A DNA stretch of 43,550 nt from Tannockella sp964372125 (GCA_964372125.1 CAYJPL010000016.1:1-43550); one strand, 5' to 3'; positions 35,042 through 43,403 are shown, counted from the first letter of the stretch. Made by a program: numbers and translations. The notes: generated from the letters alone by a model not told the origin.

Positions 35042-35070
35042 AAAATATCACTATTACAGCAAAATGTCAA
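35042..35070 (-). promoter_or_regulatory. Promoter of the ZIP transporter gene
   Basis: On the reverse strand TTGACA (35070-35065), 17 bp, TATTTT (35047-35042). Confidence 0.65.
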
Positions 35071-35164
35071 TTAAATAACACTATATAATTAGTATATAAA
35101 ATAAGTAGTGCTATGTACAATGATATGCAAAATGGTAGATTATGTGAATGTTGTAAAAAAATAC

Positions 35165-35193
35165 TTGAGCAAAAAACTAGGATATGCTAGACT
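35165..35193 (+). promoter_or_regulatory. Promoter of the 449-aa membrane protein gene
   Basis: TTGAGC (35165-35170), 17 bp, then TAGACT (35188-35193) preceded by TGC, which is an extended -10 pattern. Confidence 0.55.
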
Positions 35194-35224
35194 ATTGAGT
35201 GAAAATAAAATAAGGGAGAGAATT

Positions 35225-36574
35225 ATGGAATTATTTGAGAAAATTTTTAACAAAAAGAATGTAATGATATCTGCATTAGTGGCATCGGGTATCACAATTT
35301 TTGAATTATTGCTTATTGTACTTCTACCAAGTACATTTGTTTCAATGTCAGGAGTGCTAAATATTTTAAATTATGTTGCATTATTAAGCTATATTAGTGT
35401 GCTTGTATATTACATTAAATTAATTGTAGTAGATAAAGCAAAAAATCCATTAATGTATGGATATATTGTATTAAACGCTGTATCTTTTATTATCTCAGTT
35501 GTTTATATGAGAGCATTAATTGCAGGGGCAATTGTTGCCTCAACTGCAAATGTGTATACATCATCATTCGGTTATGAAGTGTCAATTGATATGATTATCG
35601 CAGCACTACAATATACATCTGTAGGGAAAACATTAGTAATGTGTTTATGGATCTTAGCACTTACTAGTGGTGGAGTACTTGCACTTACTATTTTAGATAA
35701 AATGGGGATGTACAGTCTTGGTGGAAATCAAGAAAACCAAACTGCAACAGATATTAATTTACCAAAAGTAAATATCGATACAAACAAAATTATGGAAACA
35801 ATTAAAAAACCAATCGTTCTAAAAGGTATTATTGGAGCTGTTGGAGTAGTTGTGGTATTAGTGATTGGATCTACTGTTATAGGTATGTTAAATAAAGATT
35901 CAATTAACCTAACACAAGGGCTAACTGTAGAATTTACTGGTCAAGATGGAGACGGAAGATATAATGTTACTTCATATGAACTTACTGGATACGATATAAA
36001 TGATATAAATCAACGTGATTTTATAAATTCTATTGATTTTGATTATCCACAAGTAGACGGATTATCTAACGGAGATGAAATAACAATCAACGCTGTTTAC
36101 GATAAAGCAAAAGCAGAAGAATTAGGTTATAACATCAAAGGTGAATCAATTACATTTAAAGTAGAAGGCCTTACACCGGTGCTTCGTTCTATGGATCAAC
36201 TTACACCAGAAATGATTGAATATTTTGAAGAAGCGGCATTAGAAGAGGTTCCAAGACATTACCCATGGTATGGTGTAGAGGACTTAGAAATGACGTTCCA
36301 CAGTTCATATTTATATGTGGACAGTGAAGATATTGATTCTAGATATTATGCAATATATATTGTAACTGGTAAAAATACAAGTAGTTATGCAGAAAGTGAA
36401 GAATATAATGAAGTATATTCATTCTACACAGGACATATTGACTTATCTGATTATGAAGACACAAACATTACTGCAACTAGAGTTGAAGTAGAAGGTGCTA
36501 CTACAAACGATGAGACAATTGAACAATATTTTGCTTCAGCAGAAGATAATATTACTATTGAAAAAATAAAATAA
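35225..36574 (+). CDS. Uncharacterised multi-pass membrane protein with C-terminal extracytoplasmic domain
   Basis: I do not recognise a named family. Four hydrophobic helices fill the first 165 residues (about 13-35, 42-65, 75-95, 130-155). A polar linker (170-195) and a fifth helix follow (GIIGAVGVVVVLVIGSTVIGML, about 198-220). The rest, about 230 residues, is acidic, beta-rich and should lie outside the cell (GLTVEFTGQDGDGRYNVTSYELTGYD). The helix-plus-beta layout resembles TcaA-like or zinc-ribbon-less sensor proteins of Firmicutes, but no zinc ribbon is present. I chose ATG 35225 because AAGGGAGAG sits 5 nt upstream. It has its own promoter and terminator. Confidence 0.8.
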   Translation: MELFEKIFNKKNVMISALVASGITIFELLLIVLLPSTFVSMSGVLNILNYVALLSYISVLVYYIKLIVVDKAKNPLMYGYIVLNAVSFIISVVYMRALIAGAIVASTANVYTSSFGYEVSIDMIIAALQYTSVGKTLVMCLWILALTSGGVLALTILDKMGMYSLGGNQENQTATDINLPKVNIDTNKIMETIKKPIVLKGIIGAVGVVVVLVIGSTVIGMLNKDSINLTQGLTVEFTGQDGDGRYNVTSYELTGYDINDINQRDFINSIDFDYPQVDGLSNGDEITINAVYDKAKAEELGYNIKGESITFKVEGLTPVLRSMDQLTPEMIEYFEEAALEEVPRHYPWYGVEDLEMTFHSSYLYVDSEDIDSRYYAIYIVTGKNTSSYAESEEYNEVYSFYTGHIDLSDYEDTNITATRVEVEGATTNDETIEQYFASAEDNITIEKIK

Positions 36575-36581
36575 ATTACTT

Positions 36582-36606
36582 AGGTGGGACTAATATCTCA
36601 CCTTTT
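36582..36606 (+). terminator. Terminator of the 449-aa membrane protein gene
   Basis: Stem AGGTGGGA / TCTCACCT (one G-T pair) with a 6-base loop, then TTTTT. Confidence 0.8.
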
Positions 36607-36616
36607 TCTATACAAA

Positions 36617-36648
36617 AAATAGGATACTACATTAGTAGTATCCTATTT
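36617..36648. terminator. Terminator of the queuosine operon (reverse strand)
   Basis: Perfect 14-bp stem AAATAGGATACTAC / GTAGTATCCTATTT with an ATTA loop. It overlaps the queH stop codon; on the reverse strand a T run follows. Confidence 0.85.
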
Positions 36649-37260
36649 GTCAACTGTATTTCTTTGTAACATATCTTGATATGAGTAAATACAACCACAG
36701 TAATTTTGTCGATATAAATTATATTCTCTTGCTAGTTTTGTTGATTTAGCATAGCCATTATCTTTTTTTAAATCACAATGTAAAAACTTGCACTTTTCAT
36801 TAGACATCGTACTACCAATTTCATTAATCCATTGACTATTTTTATGTGGCGAAATACTTAGTACTGTAGTCCAGTAATCGAAATTATTATCATTTGCATA
36901 TTTTCTTGCATCTTCCATGCGTAAACTATAGCACAAGAAACAACGCTTTCCACCTTCCTTGATATTACCATATATCGATAGTTGGTGTAAGTATGGAATA
37001 GGTTGGTATGGTTTTTCAACAACTTTAATATTATGATTTGATTGTTGAATAAACTCTAGTAATTCTTCATACCTTCTTTGATACTCGGTTTGAGGGTAGA
37101 TATTTGAATTACTGTAATATAGTGTGATATCAAAGTGCATACTTAACTCCACAATTGCATTTGTGCTACAAGGGCCACAACATATATGTAATAACAGTTT
37201 TGGCTTGCTTGTAAAACCTTTAATCGTGTCCTTATATATTTGGTGATAGTTTATTTTCAT
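36643..37260 (-). CDS. queH: Epoxyqueuosine reductase QueH
   Basis: QueH performs the last step of queuosine synthesis, reducing epoxyqueuosine in tRNA, and replaces the cobalamin enzyme QueG. The Fe-S and metal-binding cysteines are visible: HICCGPC (C27, C28, C31), KRCFLCYSLRM and NYCGCIYS. Length 205 aa is typical. It is the last gene of tgt-queA-queH, with its ATG overlapping the queA stop by one base. The stop is TAG. Confidence 0.95.
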   Translation of the reverse strand: MKINYHQIYKDTIKGFTSKPKLLLHICCGPCSTNAIVELSMHFDITLYYSNSNIYPQTEYQRRYEELLEFIQQSNHNIKVVEKPYQPIPYLHQLSIYGNIKEGGKRCFLCYSLRMEDARKYANDNNFDYWTTVLSISPHKNSQWINEIGSTMSNEKCKFLHCDLKKDNGYAKSTKLAREYNLYRQNYCGCIYSYQDMLQRNTVDK

Positions 37261-38285
37261 TATAAAATCATCATGCTATCGCCAAAAGAAAAGAATCGAT
37301 ATTCTTCTTTAACGGCATCATTGTAGGCATCAAATATTAACTCTTTTGATGCAAATGCACTAATTAACATTAATAATGTTGATTTAGGCAAATGGAAGTT
37401 TGTGATTAAAGTATCGACAGCTTTGTATGTATAACCAGGATAGATAAAAATATCAGTATTTTCACTAGTTGCTTTAAACTCACCATACTTTTGAATATTA
37501 CTTTCTAATACTCGTGTAGAAGTTGTACCTACACTAATGATTCGTTGATTGTTTTTCTTGGCCACATTTAATTTATCAGCTGCATCTTGAGTGATTATAT
37601 AAAACTCGCTATGCATTGTATGATTATCAACATCATCAACTTTAACTGGTCTAAATGTACCAAGTCCTACATGTAGTGTTACATCAACAATTTCGATACC
37701 TTTATCAATAAGTTTTTGATTTATATCATCAGTGAAGTGTAATCCAGCAGTAGGTGCCGCCGCACTTCCTTGAATCTTTGCGTATACAGTTTGATAACGA
37801 TCTTTATCTTCTAGCTTTTCTTTAATATATGGAGGCAATGGCATGATTCCTAAAGTATCAAGTATTTCATAAAAAATGCCGTCATATATCATTTCGAATA
37901 CTCGGAGACCTTCTTCTTGAATTTCAATACATTTAGCTTTCAATAAACCATCTCCAAAACTAACAATTGTACCTAACTTAACAATTCGCGCATTACCAAC
38001 TAAACATTGCCAAGTGTTAGTGTGTAATTCCTTTAGTAGTAAAAGTTCGACATGCCCATTTGTCTCTTCCTTAATACCAAATAATCGAGCCGGTATAACC
38101 TTAGTATTGTTACGTACTAAAATATCACCAGGGTTTAAGTAATCAATTACATCATAAAAATGTTTATGTTCAATAGTATTATTTTCTCTATTAACGACCA
38201 TTAACCTTGAAGTGTCACGTTGTTGAAGTGGGGTTTGTGCAATTAACTCTTCTGGTAAGTTAAAATCAAAATCAGATACTTTCAT
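37260..38285 (-). CDS. queA: S-adenosylmethionine:tRNA ribosyltransferase-isomerase QueA
   Basis: QueA transfers and isomerises the ribosyl part of SAM onto preQ1-tRNA to give epoxyqueuosine. Family motifs include FDFNLPEELIAQTPLQQRDTSRLM at the start, GSAAAPTAGLHFT (central), HVGLGTFRPV and the C-terminal TNFHLPKSTLLMLISAF. Length 341 aa is normal. It overlaps tgt and queH by one base on each side (TAATG), so the three genes are translationally coupled. Confidence 0.97.
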   Translation of the reverse strand: MKVSDFDFNLPEELIAQTPLQQRDTSRLMVVNRENNTIEHKHFYDVIDYLNPGDILVRNNTKVIPARLFGIKEETNGHVELLLLKELHTNTWQCLVGNARIVKLGTIVSFGDGLLKAKCIEIQEEGLRVFEMIYDGIFYEILDTLGIMPLPPYIKEKLEDKDRYQTVYAKIQGSAAAPTAGLHFTDDINQKLIDKGIEIVDVTLHVGLGTFRPVKVDDVDNHTMHSEFYIITQDAADKLNVAKKNNQRIISVGTTSTRVLESNIQKYGEFKATSENTDIFIYPGYTYKAVDTLITNFHLPKSTLLMLISAFASKELIFDAYNDAVKEEYRFFSFGDSMMIL

Positions 38286-39415
38286 TAGAATGCCCTCTTA
38301 TACACATCATGACCATATTTTTCTAAGAATTCTTCTTTGAAGTCAAGAAGACGATCATCTAAAATTGCTTGACGAATATCTTTTGATAACTTTAATAAGA
38401 AACGTACATTATGGATTGATAACAATGTTTTACCAAATAATTCATCACATTTATGCAAATGACGAATATACGCACGAGTATAATTCTTACAAGCATAACA
38501 ATCGCATTCGTGATCTAATGGCGTAAAGTCCTCTTTAAATTTTTCATTATTAATGTTTAGACGACCATGACTTGTCATCACTGCACCGTGTCTTGCAACA
38601 CGTGTTGGAAGCACACAGTCAAACATATCAATACCACGGATGGCACCTTCAATTAGGTCGATTGGGTTACCAACACCCATTAAGTATCTTGGTTTGTTTT
38701 CCGGTAACCATTGAACTGCTTGGTCAACCATTCGATACATTACATCTTTAGGTTCACCTACACTAGTTCCTCCAATTGAGTATCCAGGAAAGTCCATTTC
38801 AACTAATGCTTTAGCACATTGTTCTCTTAAATCTGGAAAATCGCCACCTTGGACAATTCCAAATAATGCTTGATTATCATTACTGTGAGCATCTTTACCA
38901 CGCTTTGCCCAACGTAATGTTCTTTCAACACTATTCTTCATATATTCATGAGTACATGGATATGGTGCACATTCATCAAAAGACATAATAATATCTGCAC
39001 CAATTTTATTTTGTATTTGAATTGCTTTTTCTGGTGATAAAAATAATTTACGACCATCAACAATACTTTTAAAAGTTACACCTTCCTCTTCAATTTTACG
39101 AGTTTTTCCTAATGAAAATACTTGGAAACCACCACTATCAGTTAACATTGGACCAGGGTAATTCATGAATTTGTGTAGACCACCAGCTTTTTCAACAATG
39201 TCTTCACCTGGGCGTAACCATAAATGATATGTATTTGCAAGTACAACACCAGACCCCATTTCTGTTAAGTATTCAGGGGCAATACCCTTTACAGTAGCAA
39301 GTGTACCAACCGGCATAAACATTGGTGTTTCTACACTACCGTGTGGTGTATGTAAGATACCATAGCGGGCACCAGATTGCTTACATACATGTTTTAGTTC
39401 ATATGATATTGACAT
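38285..39415 (-). CDS. tgt: Queuine/preQ1 tRNA-ribosyltransferase (TGT)
   Basis: TGT swaps guanine 34 of tRNAs with GUN anticodons for preQ1. The catalytic regions are PMLTDSGGFQVFSLG and VLPTRVARHGAVMT, and the zinc ligands CDCYAC plus a downstream His are seen. I set the start at 39415, where AAAGGAGG lies 7 nt upstream; that gives 376 aa, the usual size. A longer open frame to 39568 runs into the divergent promoter region. The preQ1 synthesis genes are not in the window. Confidence 0.97.
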   Translation of the reverse strand: MSISYELKHVCKQSGARYGILHTPHGSVETPMFMPVGTLATVKGIAPEYLTEMGSGVVLANTYHLWLRPGEDIVEKAGGLHKFMNYPGPMLTDSGGFQVFSLGKTRKIEEEGVTFKSIVDGRKLFLSPEKAIQIQNKIGADIIMSFDECAPYPCTHEYMKNSVERTLRWAKRGKDAHSNDNQALFGIVQGGDFPDLREQCAKALVEMDFPGYSIGGTSVGEPKDVMYRMVDQAVQWLPENKPRYLMGVGNPIDLIEGAIRGIDMFDCVLPTRVARHGAVMTSHGRLNINNEKFKEDFTPLDHECDCYACKNYTRAYIRHLHKCDELFGKTLLSIHNVRFLLKLSKDIRQAILDDRLLDFKEEFLEKYGHDVYKRAF

Positions 39416-39442
39416 ATAATATCCTCCTTTTAAAGCATAGTT

Positions 39443-39471
39443 ATTATAACGTAAATAGATTGTAAAAACAA
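39443..39471 (-). promoter_or_regulatory. Promoter of the tgt-queA-queH operon
   Basis: On the reverse strand TTGTTT (39471-39466), 17 bp, TATAAT (39448-39443). Confidence 0.6.
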
Positions 39472-39542
39472 ACAAAACTAAGGCAATCATGGTAAAATTT
39501 ATAATATCATGATAGAATGATAATGCAAAAAAAGGAGAACGT

Positions 39543-40682
39543 ATGAAAACTTGTAAAATTGCTGGCAAATGCGGGGGATGTAACTATCTAACAATAGACT
39601 ATAAAAAACAATTAGATATAAAAAAGCACCATTGCATAGACCTGATAAAAAAAGAAAAACTAACATTTTGTAAAGTGGCTGATACAGTAGGGATTAAGAA
39701 TCCATATCATTATCGTAACAAAATAATCGTAGCATTTAATAATAAATATGAATATGGACTATACCAAGAAAATACTCATCAAGTAATACCGTATGACCGA
39801 TGCTTAATGCATGAGGAAGTAAGTGATAATGTAATTAAAAAAATACAAATGATCATAAAAAAATATCGTGTTAGCATCTATGATGAAAAACGCAATAAAG
39901 GCTTACTACGACATGTTTTAATTCGACGTGCGATAAAGACAGATCAAACTATGGTGGTACTTGTATGTAATGAGTCAGTGTTTAAAGGGTCGAAAAACTT
40001 TTGTAACGAACTTATTAAAGCATGCCCTAGTGTTAAGACTGTAGTGTTAAACGTGAATAAAAGAAAAACAAGTGTTGTTTTAGGAAATGAAGAAAAAGTC
40101 CTTTATGGAAAAGGTTTTATCGTGGATAAATTATGCGGATTACAGTTCAAAATATCTCCTTCATCATTCTATCAAATAAATCATGAACAATGTGAAAACT
40201 TATATATCAAAGCACTTTCTTTGGTTGGTATATCTAATAGAGATGTTGTTGTTGATACATATTGTGGAATTGGAACAATTGGTATGGTTGCAGCTAAAAC
40301 TGCGAAATCTGTAATAGGGGTTGAGGTGAACAAGGAAGCAATTAAAGATGCAAACATTAATGCAAAGATGAACTCAATATCTAATATTAGATTTGTGAAT
40401 GATGATGCATCTAACTTCATGAGGGAACTTGCGTCAAAGAAACAAAAAGTGGACATTGTAATAATGGATCCTCCAAGAGCTGGAAGCACAAAGGTATTCA
40501 TGGATGCAGTTGCAGTATTGAAACCTAAAAAAGTTGTTTATATATCATGTGACCCAACAACACAGATGCGTGACCTATCTTATTTTAAAAGAATTGGCTA
40601 TAAATTTGATACCTTATATCCTTACGATATGTTCCCACATACATCACATGTTGAGACTGTTGTTTTGATGTCGAAAGTTTAA
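39543..40682 (+). CDS. rlmD: 23S rRNA (uracil-C5)-methyltransferase RlmD-type
   Basis: A SAM-dependent RumA/RlmD-family enzyme, 379 aa. It lacks the N-terminal TRAM domain and starts at once with the Fe-S cluster cysteines (C4, C10, C13, with a fourth in DRCLMHEE). Later motifs are SPSSFYQINHEQ, VDTYCGIGTIGM (SAM binding), IVMDPPRAGS, and YISCDPTTQMRDL with the catalytic Cys. AAAGGAG precedes the ATG. The last codons (HVETVVLMSK) are the target of the downstream element: its insertion leaves the gene intact but supplies the final codon and stop. Confidence 0.94.
   Translation: MKTCKIAGKCGGCNYLTIDYKKQLDIKKHHCIDLIKKEKLTFCKVADTVGIKNPYHYRNKIIVAFNNKYEYGLYQENTHQVIPYDRCLMHEEVSDNVIKKIQMIIKKYRVSIYDEKRNKGLLRHVLIRRAIKTDQTMVVLVCNESVFKGSKNFCNELIKACPSVKTVVLNVNKRKTSVVLGNEEKVLYGKGFIVDKLCGLQFKISPSSFYQINHEQCENLYIKALSLVGISNRDVVVDTYCGIGTIGMVAAKTAKSVIGVEVNKEAIKDANINAKMNSISNIRFVNDDASNFMRELASKKQKVDIVIMDPPRAGSTKVFMDAVAVLKPKKVVYISCDPTTQMRDLSYFKRIGYKFDTLYPYDMFPHTSHVETVVLMSKV
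40647..40676 (+). repeat. Left attachment-site copy (attL-like) in the 3' end of rlmD
   Basis: This 30-bp stretch matches 43404-43433 at 28 of 30 positions. It encodes HVETVVLMSK. The two copies bracket the recombinase remnant and the TIR/macro gene pair. Confidence 0.85.
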
Positions 40683-40776
40683 ATCTGAGAAGTCAGAAAC
40701 CTATTGTATTCAAGGGATTTAACGAAATTTATATATTTCAAGAACCTGTAAACCATTGATGAAATGCCAATGTTTC

Positions 40777-40818
40777 TGTCAACTCGACCTTTAAAATTGT
40801 CGTAGGGTTGAGTGGACA
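40777..40818 (+). repeat. Imperfect inverted repeat near the left end of the element
   Basis: Arms TGTC-A-ACTC-G-ACC (from 40777) and GGGTTGAGTGGACA (40805-40818) pair over about 13 bases with two mismatches. No T run follows, so it looks like a protein-binding site or a folded leader rather than a terminator. Confidence 0.45.
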
Positions 40819-40849
40819 GATTGGTTATTGGGTAGGTTGTGGAGATAGA

Positions 40850-40883
40850 AATGTTGACAAAATAGGCTAATCAACATTATAAT
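40850..40883 (+). promoter_or_regulatory. Recombinase promoter with embedded palindrome
   Basis: TTGACA (40854-40859), 18 bp, TATAAT (40878-40883). A perfect 8-bp inverted repeat AATGTTGA (40850-40857) / TCAACATT (40871-40878) covers the -35 box and reaches the -10 box, a typical repressor position. Confidence 0.65.
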
Positions 40884-40919
40884 TTAAGTGTTCTATGATG
40901 ATTAGGCAAGGAGATTTTC

Positions 40920-41842
40920 GTGAGTAAATTTGTAAACTACATACCTGTAAATCGTGCTAAAGTTGAAAGAAAAGTAGGAATATATGCACGTGTTAGCACA
41001 ACTACCAATGAACAACTAAAAAGTTTAACCACACAAATCTCTGCTATAACAAGAATGGTATCAACAGTAGACCAGTGGCGATTAATTGATATTTACATAG
41101 ATATTGCATCTGCAAAAGAAAAATCTGCGAGAAAAGATTTTGTAGAATGCTAGAAGACTGTAGATCAAAGCAATTAAATATTATCATCACTAAAAGTATA
41201 AGCAAATTTGGACGAGATACAGTAGAAACTTTAGAAGCTCTAAGAGAACTAAAAAATCTAGGTGTCAGAGTTATATTTCAACAAGAAAATTTAGACACAA
41301 ACGATACCGGTAGTGAACTTATGATTTCCGTAATTGAATGCTTGGCTCAAGCTGAGAATGAATCCAGAAGTGAAAATATTAGATGGGGCATCAAACAAGA
41401 AGCTGCACAAGGAACATCAAAACTATACAATAAAAAATGTTATGGTTATGACAATGATGAAGATGGAAAGCTTATTATAAATGAAGATGAATCTGCTGTT
41501 GTAAGACTTATATTTACATGGTACTTAAATGGTGAAAGCATTATAGGAATTTTAAAAGAGTTAGAGAATAGAAATATCAAATCTCCAACTGGAAAAGACA
41601 AGTGGCCTAAACACACTATTGAAGTAATGCTTAGCAATGAAAAATATAAAGGTAGCGTTAGACTTTTGGATTCAGTGAATGGAGATATTGAATATCTTGC
41701 AGAAGAAAATAATCCGCCAATTGTTAGTGATGAAGCTTTTGACATGGTTCAAAAGGAAAAAGCGAAAAGAAGTAATGTTATTAAAAGTGATGCTGGGAGT
41801 GTAAGAAAAAGTAGTAAGTATAGTTCGAAAAATAAAAAATAA
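40920..41842 (+). pseudogene. Serine recombinase, frameshifted and C-terminally truncated
   Basis: The first frame (GTG 40920 to TAG 41153, with AAGGAG at 40908-40913) carries the resolvase N-terminus with nucleophile Ser26 in YARVST. It stops after KDFVEC. The second frame (to 41842) resumes at MLEDCRSKQLNIIITKSISKFGRDT. Losing one base near 41143 explains the break: with it restored the text reads KDFV-RMLEDC, as in the family. The PF07508-type recombinase domain follows (KCYGYDNDEDGKL...KYKGSV). The frame ends at KYSSKNKK, so the zinc ribbon and coiled coil of large serine recombinases (normally 500-550 aa) are missing. Neither fragment should be active alone. Confidence 0.88.
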
Positions 41843-41854
41843 GGAGTGGTTAGT

Positions 41855-42466
41855 ATGAGTAAACAAGTTTATATTAGTGCAGATTATTCTGCTATTGATG
41901 GTGATTTAGCCGTTGTAGAAGAACTTAACAAGTGGGGAAATGATGCTCTGCATAAAGTTAATTTTATAGATATGTCTAAAGTCTCTTCGGGTAGTGTTTC
42001 AAATGACCCAGATTGTCGTATTTGTGATTTAAAAAAAGAATTCAACAAGCAAATAAATGCATCGTCAGCTGTAATATTTATTGTGGGATCTAATACGTCA
42101 TCTCGTACAGCAGGAAGTAGGTGTAAAAGGTCGAGTAATGAACAATATGAATGCAACTGTACACCTTATAAACAAAATACTAATGGTACTAAACCATGTA
42201 AAGTTAGTTTTACATGTACTCCTGGTGTTAATGATGACGTAGGGTGTATAAATTCATATTCTTATTTAAAGCATGAATTTGAACAAGCAAAGAAAAAAAG
42301 AAAAACAATTATTATTGTGTATAATTCATTGCGAGAGGAGAAAAGTTGGTTACCTACTTATATGAAAGGTTTTGAGCAAGAAGCAAAACCATTTTGGATG
42401 AAGAATTATCTAGGTGAAAAAATTGGCGATTATAACCATATAAAAAAGGCTCTTGGATATGTTTAA
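41855..42466 (+). CDS. TIR-like domain protein, Thoeris ThsB type
   Basis: The 203-aa protein starts with a TIR-like first strand (KQVYISADYSA). It has the SSAVIFIVGSNTSSRT strand-loop (70-85) and a helix with the probable catalytic Glu141 (SYLKHEFEQAKKKRKTIIIV). This is the ThsB/DUF1863-like class, which uses NAD+ to make an ADP-ribose-based signal after phage infection. Eight cysteines (54, 57, 90, 100, 102, 115, 121, 131) are present, six of them in an insertion before the catalytic helix. AAGGAG precedes ATG 41855; the upstream GTG at 41846 lies in that site. The downstream macro gene overlaps its end by 8 nt. NADase activity is inferred. Confidence 0.8.
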   Translation: MSKQVYISADYSAIDGDLAVVEELNKWGNDALHKVNFIDMSKVSSGSVSNDPDCRICDLKKEFNKQINASSAVIFIVGSNTSSRTAGSRCKRSSNEQYECNCTPYKQNTNGTKPCKVSFTCTPGVNDDVGCINSYSYLKHEFEQAKKKRKTIIIVYNSLREEKSWLPTYMKGFEQEAKPFWMKNYLGEKIGDYNHIKKALGYV

Positions 42467-43277
42467 GACATTAAAGAAAAGTAGTATGTTGGCATTAAGT
42501 ATAATAACAATCATTTTCACTTTTATTCCAGAAAAGTTCTTTTCGCAAATCAAATTGGCTGAAAAATTTTCTGATGAAATAAATATTATTTTGGTACGTT
42601 TGTTACTTTTTTCTATTGTATTAATTGTGACAACAATAGCATCAATACTTTATTTGTATTTAAGAAGATGTATTAGTATAAAAGGGAAAAACTACATAAT
42701 AAAAATAAAGTACGGTGATATATTAAAAATTAAAAATTGCAAAAAGGTAATAAGTTTTGACGAATGCTTTACAGTTAATGTTGGTAACAATCCAGCTGAT
42801 GTAAACCCTGATTCCATATGTGGCCAATATTTGCAAAAAAATCCAATTCAAGATATACAATCATTAATTGATCATGTAGGATTAAAACCTATAAAAGGTA
42901 AGTCTGAATATCAAAAAAAAGATAGATATAAATCTGGTACAATAGTTCCAAAAAATGATGATTTATTGATGGCATTTGCAAAATTAGATAAAAGTGGATT
43001 GGGTAAATTCGATAGCTATAATGAATACACAGAAGCCTTGTCGATATTGTGGGAAGAAGTGAATAAATATTATGGTCAAAAAAATGTGTGTATACCAATA
43101 TTAGGCGCTGGTGTTACACGAATGAACGGGAGCGAGCTTACACAACAGGAATTATTGGATATAATAATTACATCTTATAAGTTAAGCTCCTATAAAATCA
43201 AAACTCCTTACAAACTGTACATTATATGTAAAAAGCAGGATGGGTTTACTTTAAATAAAATAGGTGAGACTATCTAA
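42459..43277 (+). CDS. Two-helix membrane protein with macro-like domain (DUF6430 type), Thoeris II ThsA-like
   Basis: The 272-aa protein has two N-terminal transmembrane helices (about 9-25 and 43-68). The rest (about 78-272) looks like a macro-type ADP-ribose-binding fold: strand VISFDECFTVNVG, a long variable region, and the phosphate-binding-type loop CIPILGAGVTRM (211-222). This TM-macro layout is that of type II Thoeris ThsA, where a TIR-made histidine-ADP-ribose binds the macro domain and the protein damages the membrane or stops growth. ATG 42459 is inside the end of the TIR gene, so the two are translationally coupled. Which exact ligand it binds is unknown. Confidence 0.78.
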   Translation: MFKTLKKSSMLALSIITIIFTFIPEKFFSQIKLAEKFSDEINIILVRLLLFSIVLIVTTIASILYLYLRRCISIKGKNYIIKIKYGDILKIKNCKKVISFDECFTVNVGNNPADVNPDSICGQYLQKNPIQDIQSLIDHVGLKPIKGKSEYQKKDRYKSGTIVPKNDDLLMAFAKLDKSGLGKFDSYNEYTEALSILWEEVNKYYGQKNVCIPILGAGVTRMNGSELTQQELLDIIITSYKLSSYKIKTPYKLYIICKKQDGFTLNKIGETI

Positions 43278-43403
43278 TAAAAGTCATTATATGTAAAATA
43301 GCCTAATTAAAATTCATGGCAACATTGAAGAGTTGTGCATAAAACCTGGCATAATATAGGATTTAATGAGATTTTGATATATTTCCCAATAGCCTAAGTA
43401 TCT

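Noticed and set aside
39416..39542. Possible preQ1 riboswitch before the tgt-queA-queH operon
   Set aside because: The reverse-strand leader is short and I could not find the hairpin plus A-rich pseudoknot tail of preQ1-I, nor the larger preQ1-II fold.
41147..41842. Second recombinase fragment as an independent resolvase gene
   Set aside because: It lacks the catalytic Ser region and continues exactly where the first fragment stops. A single lost base explains both.
42453..42458. TTG start two codons upstream for the TM-macro gene
   Set aside because: The ATG at 42459 gives a normal N-terminus and the usual 8-nt overlap; nothing supports the TTG.
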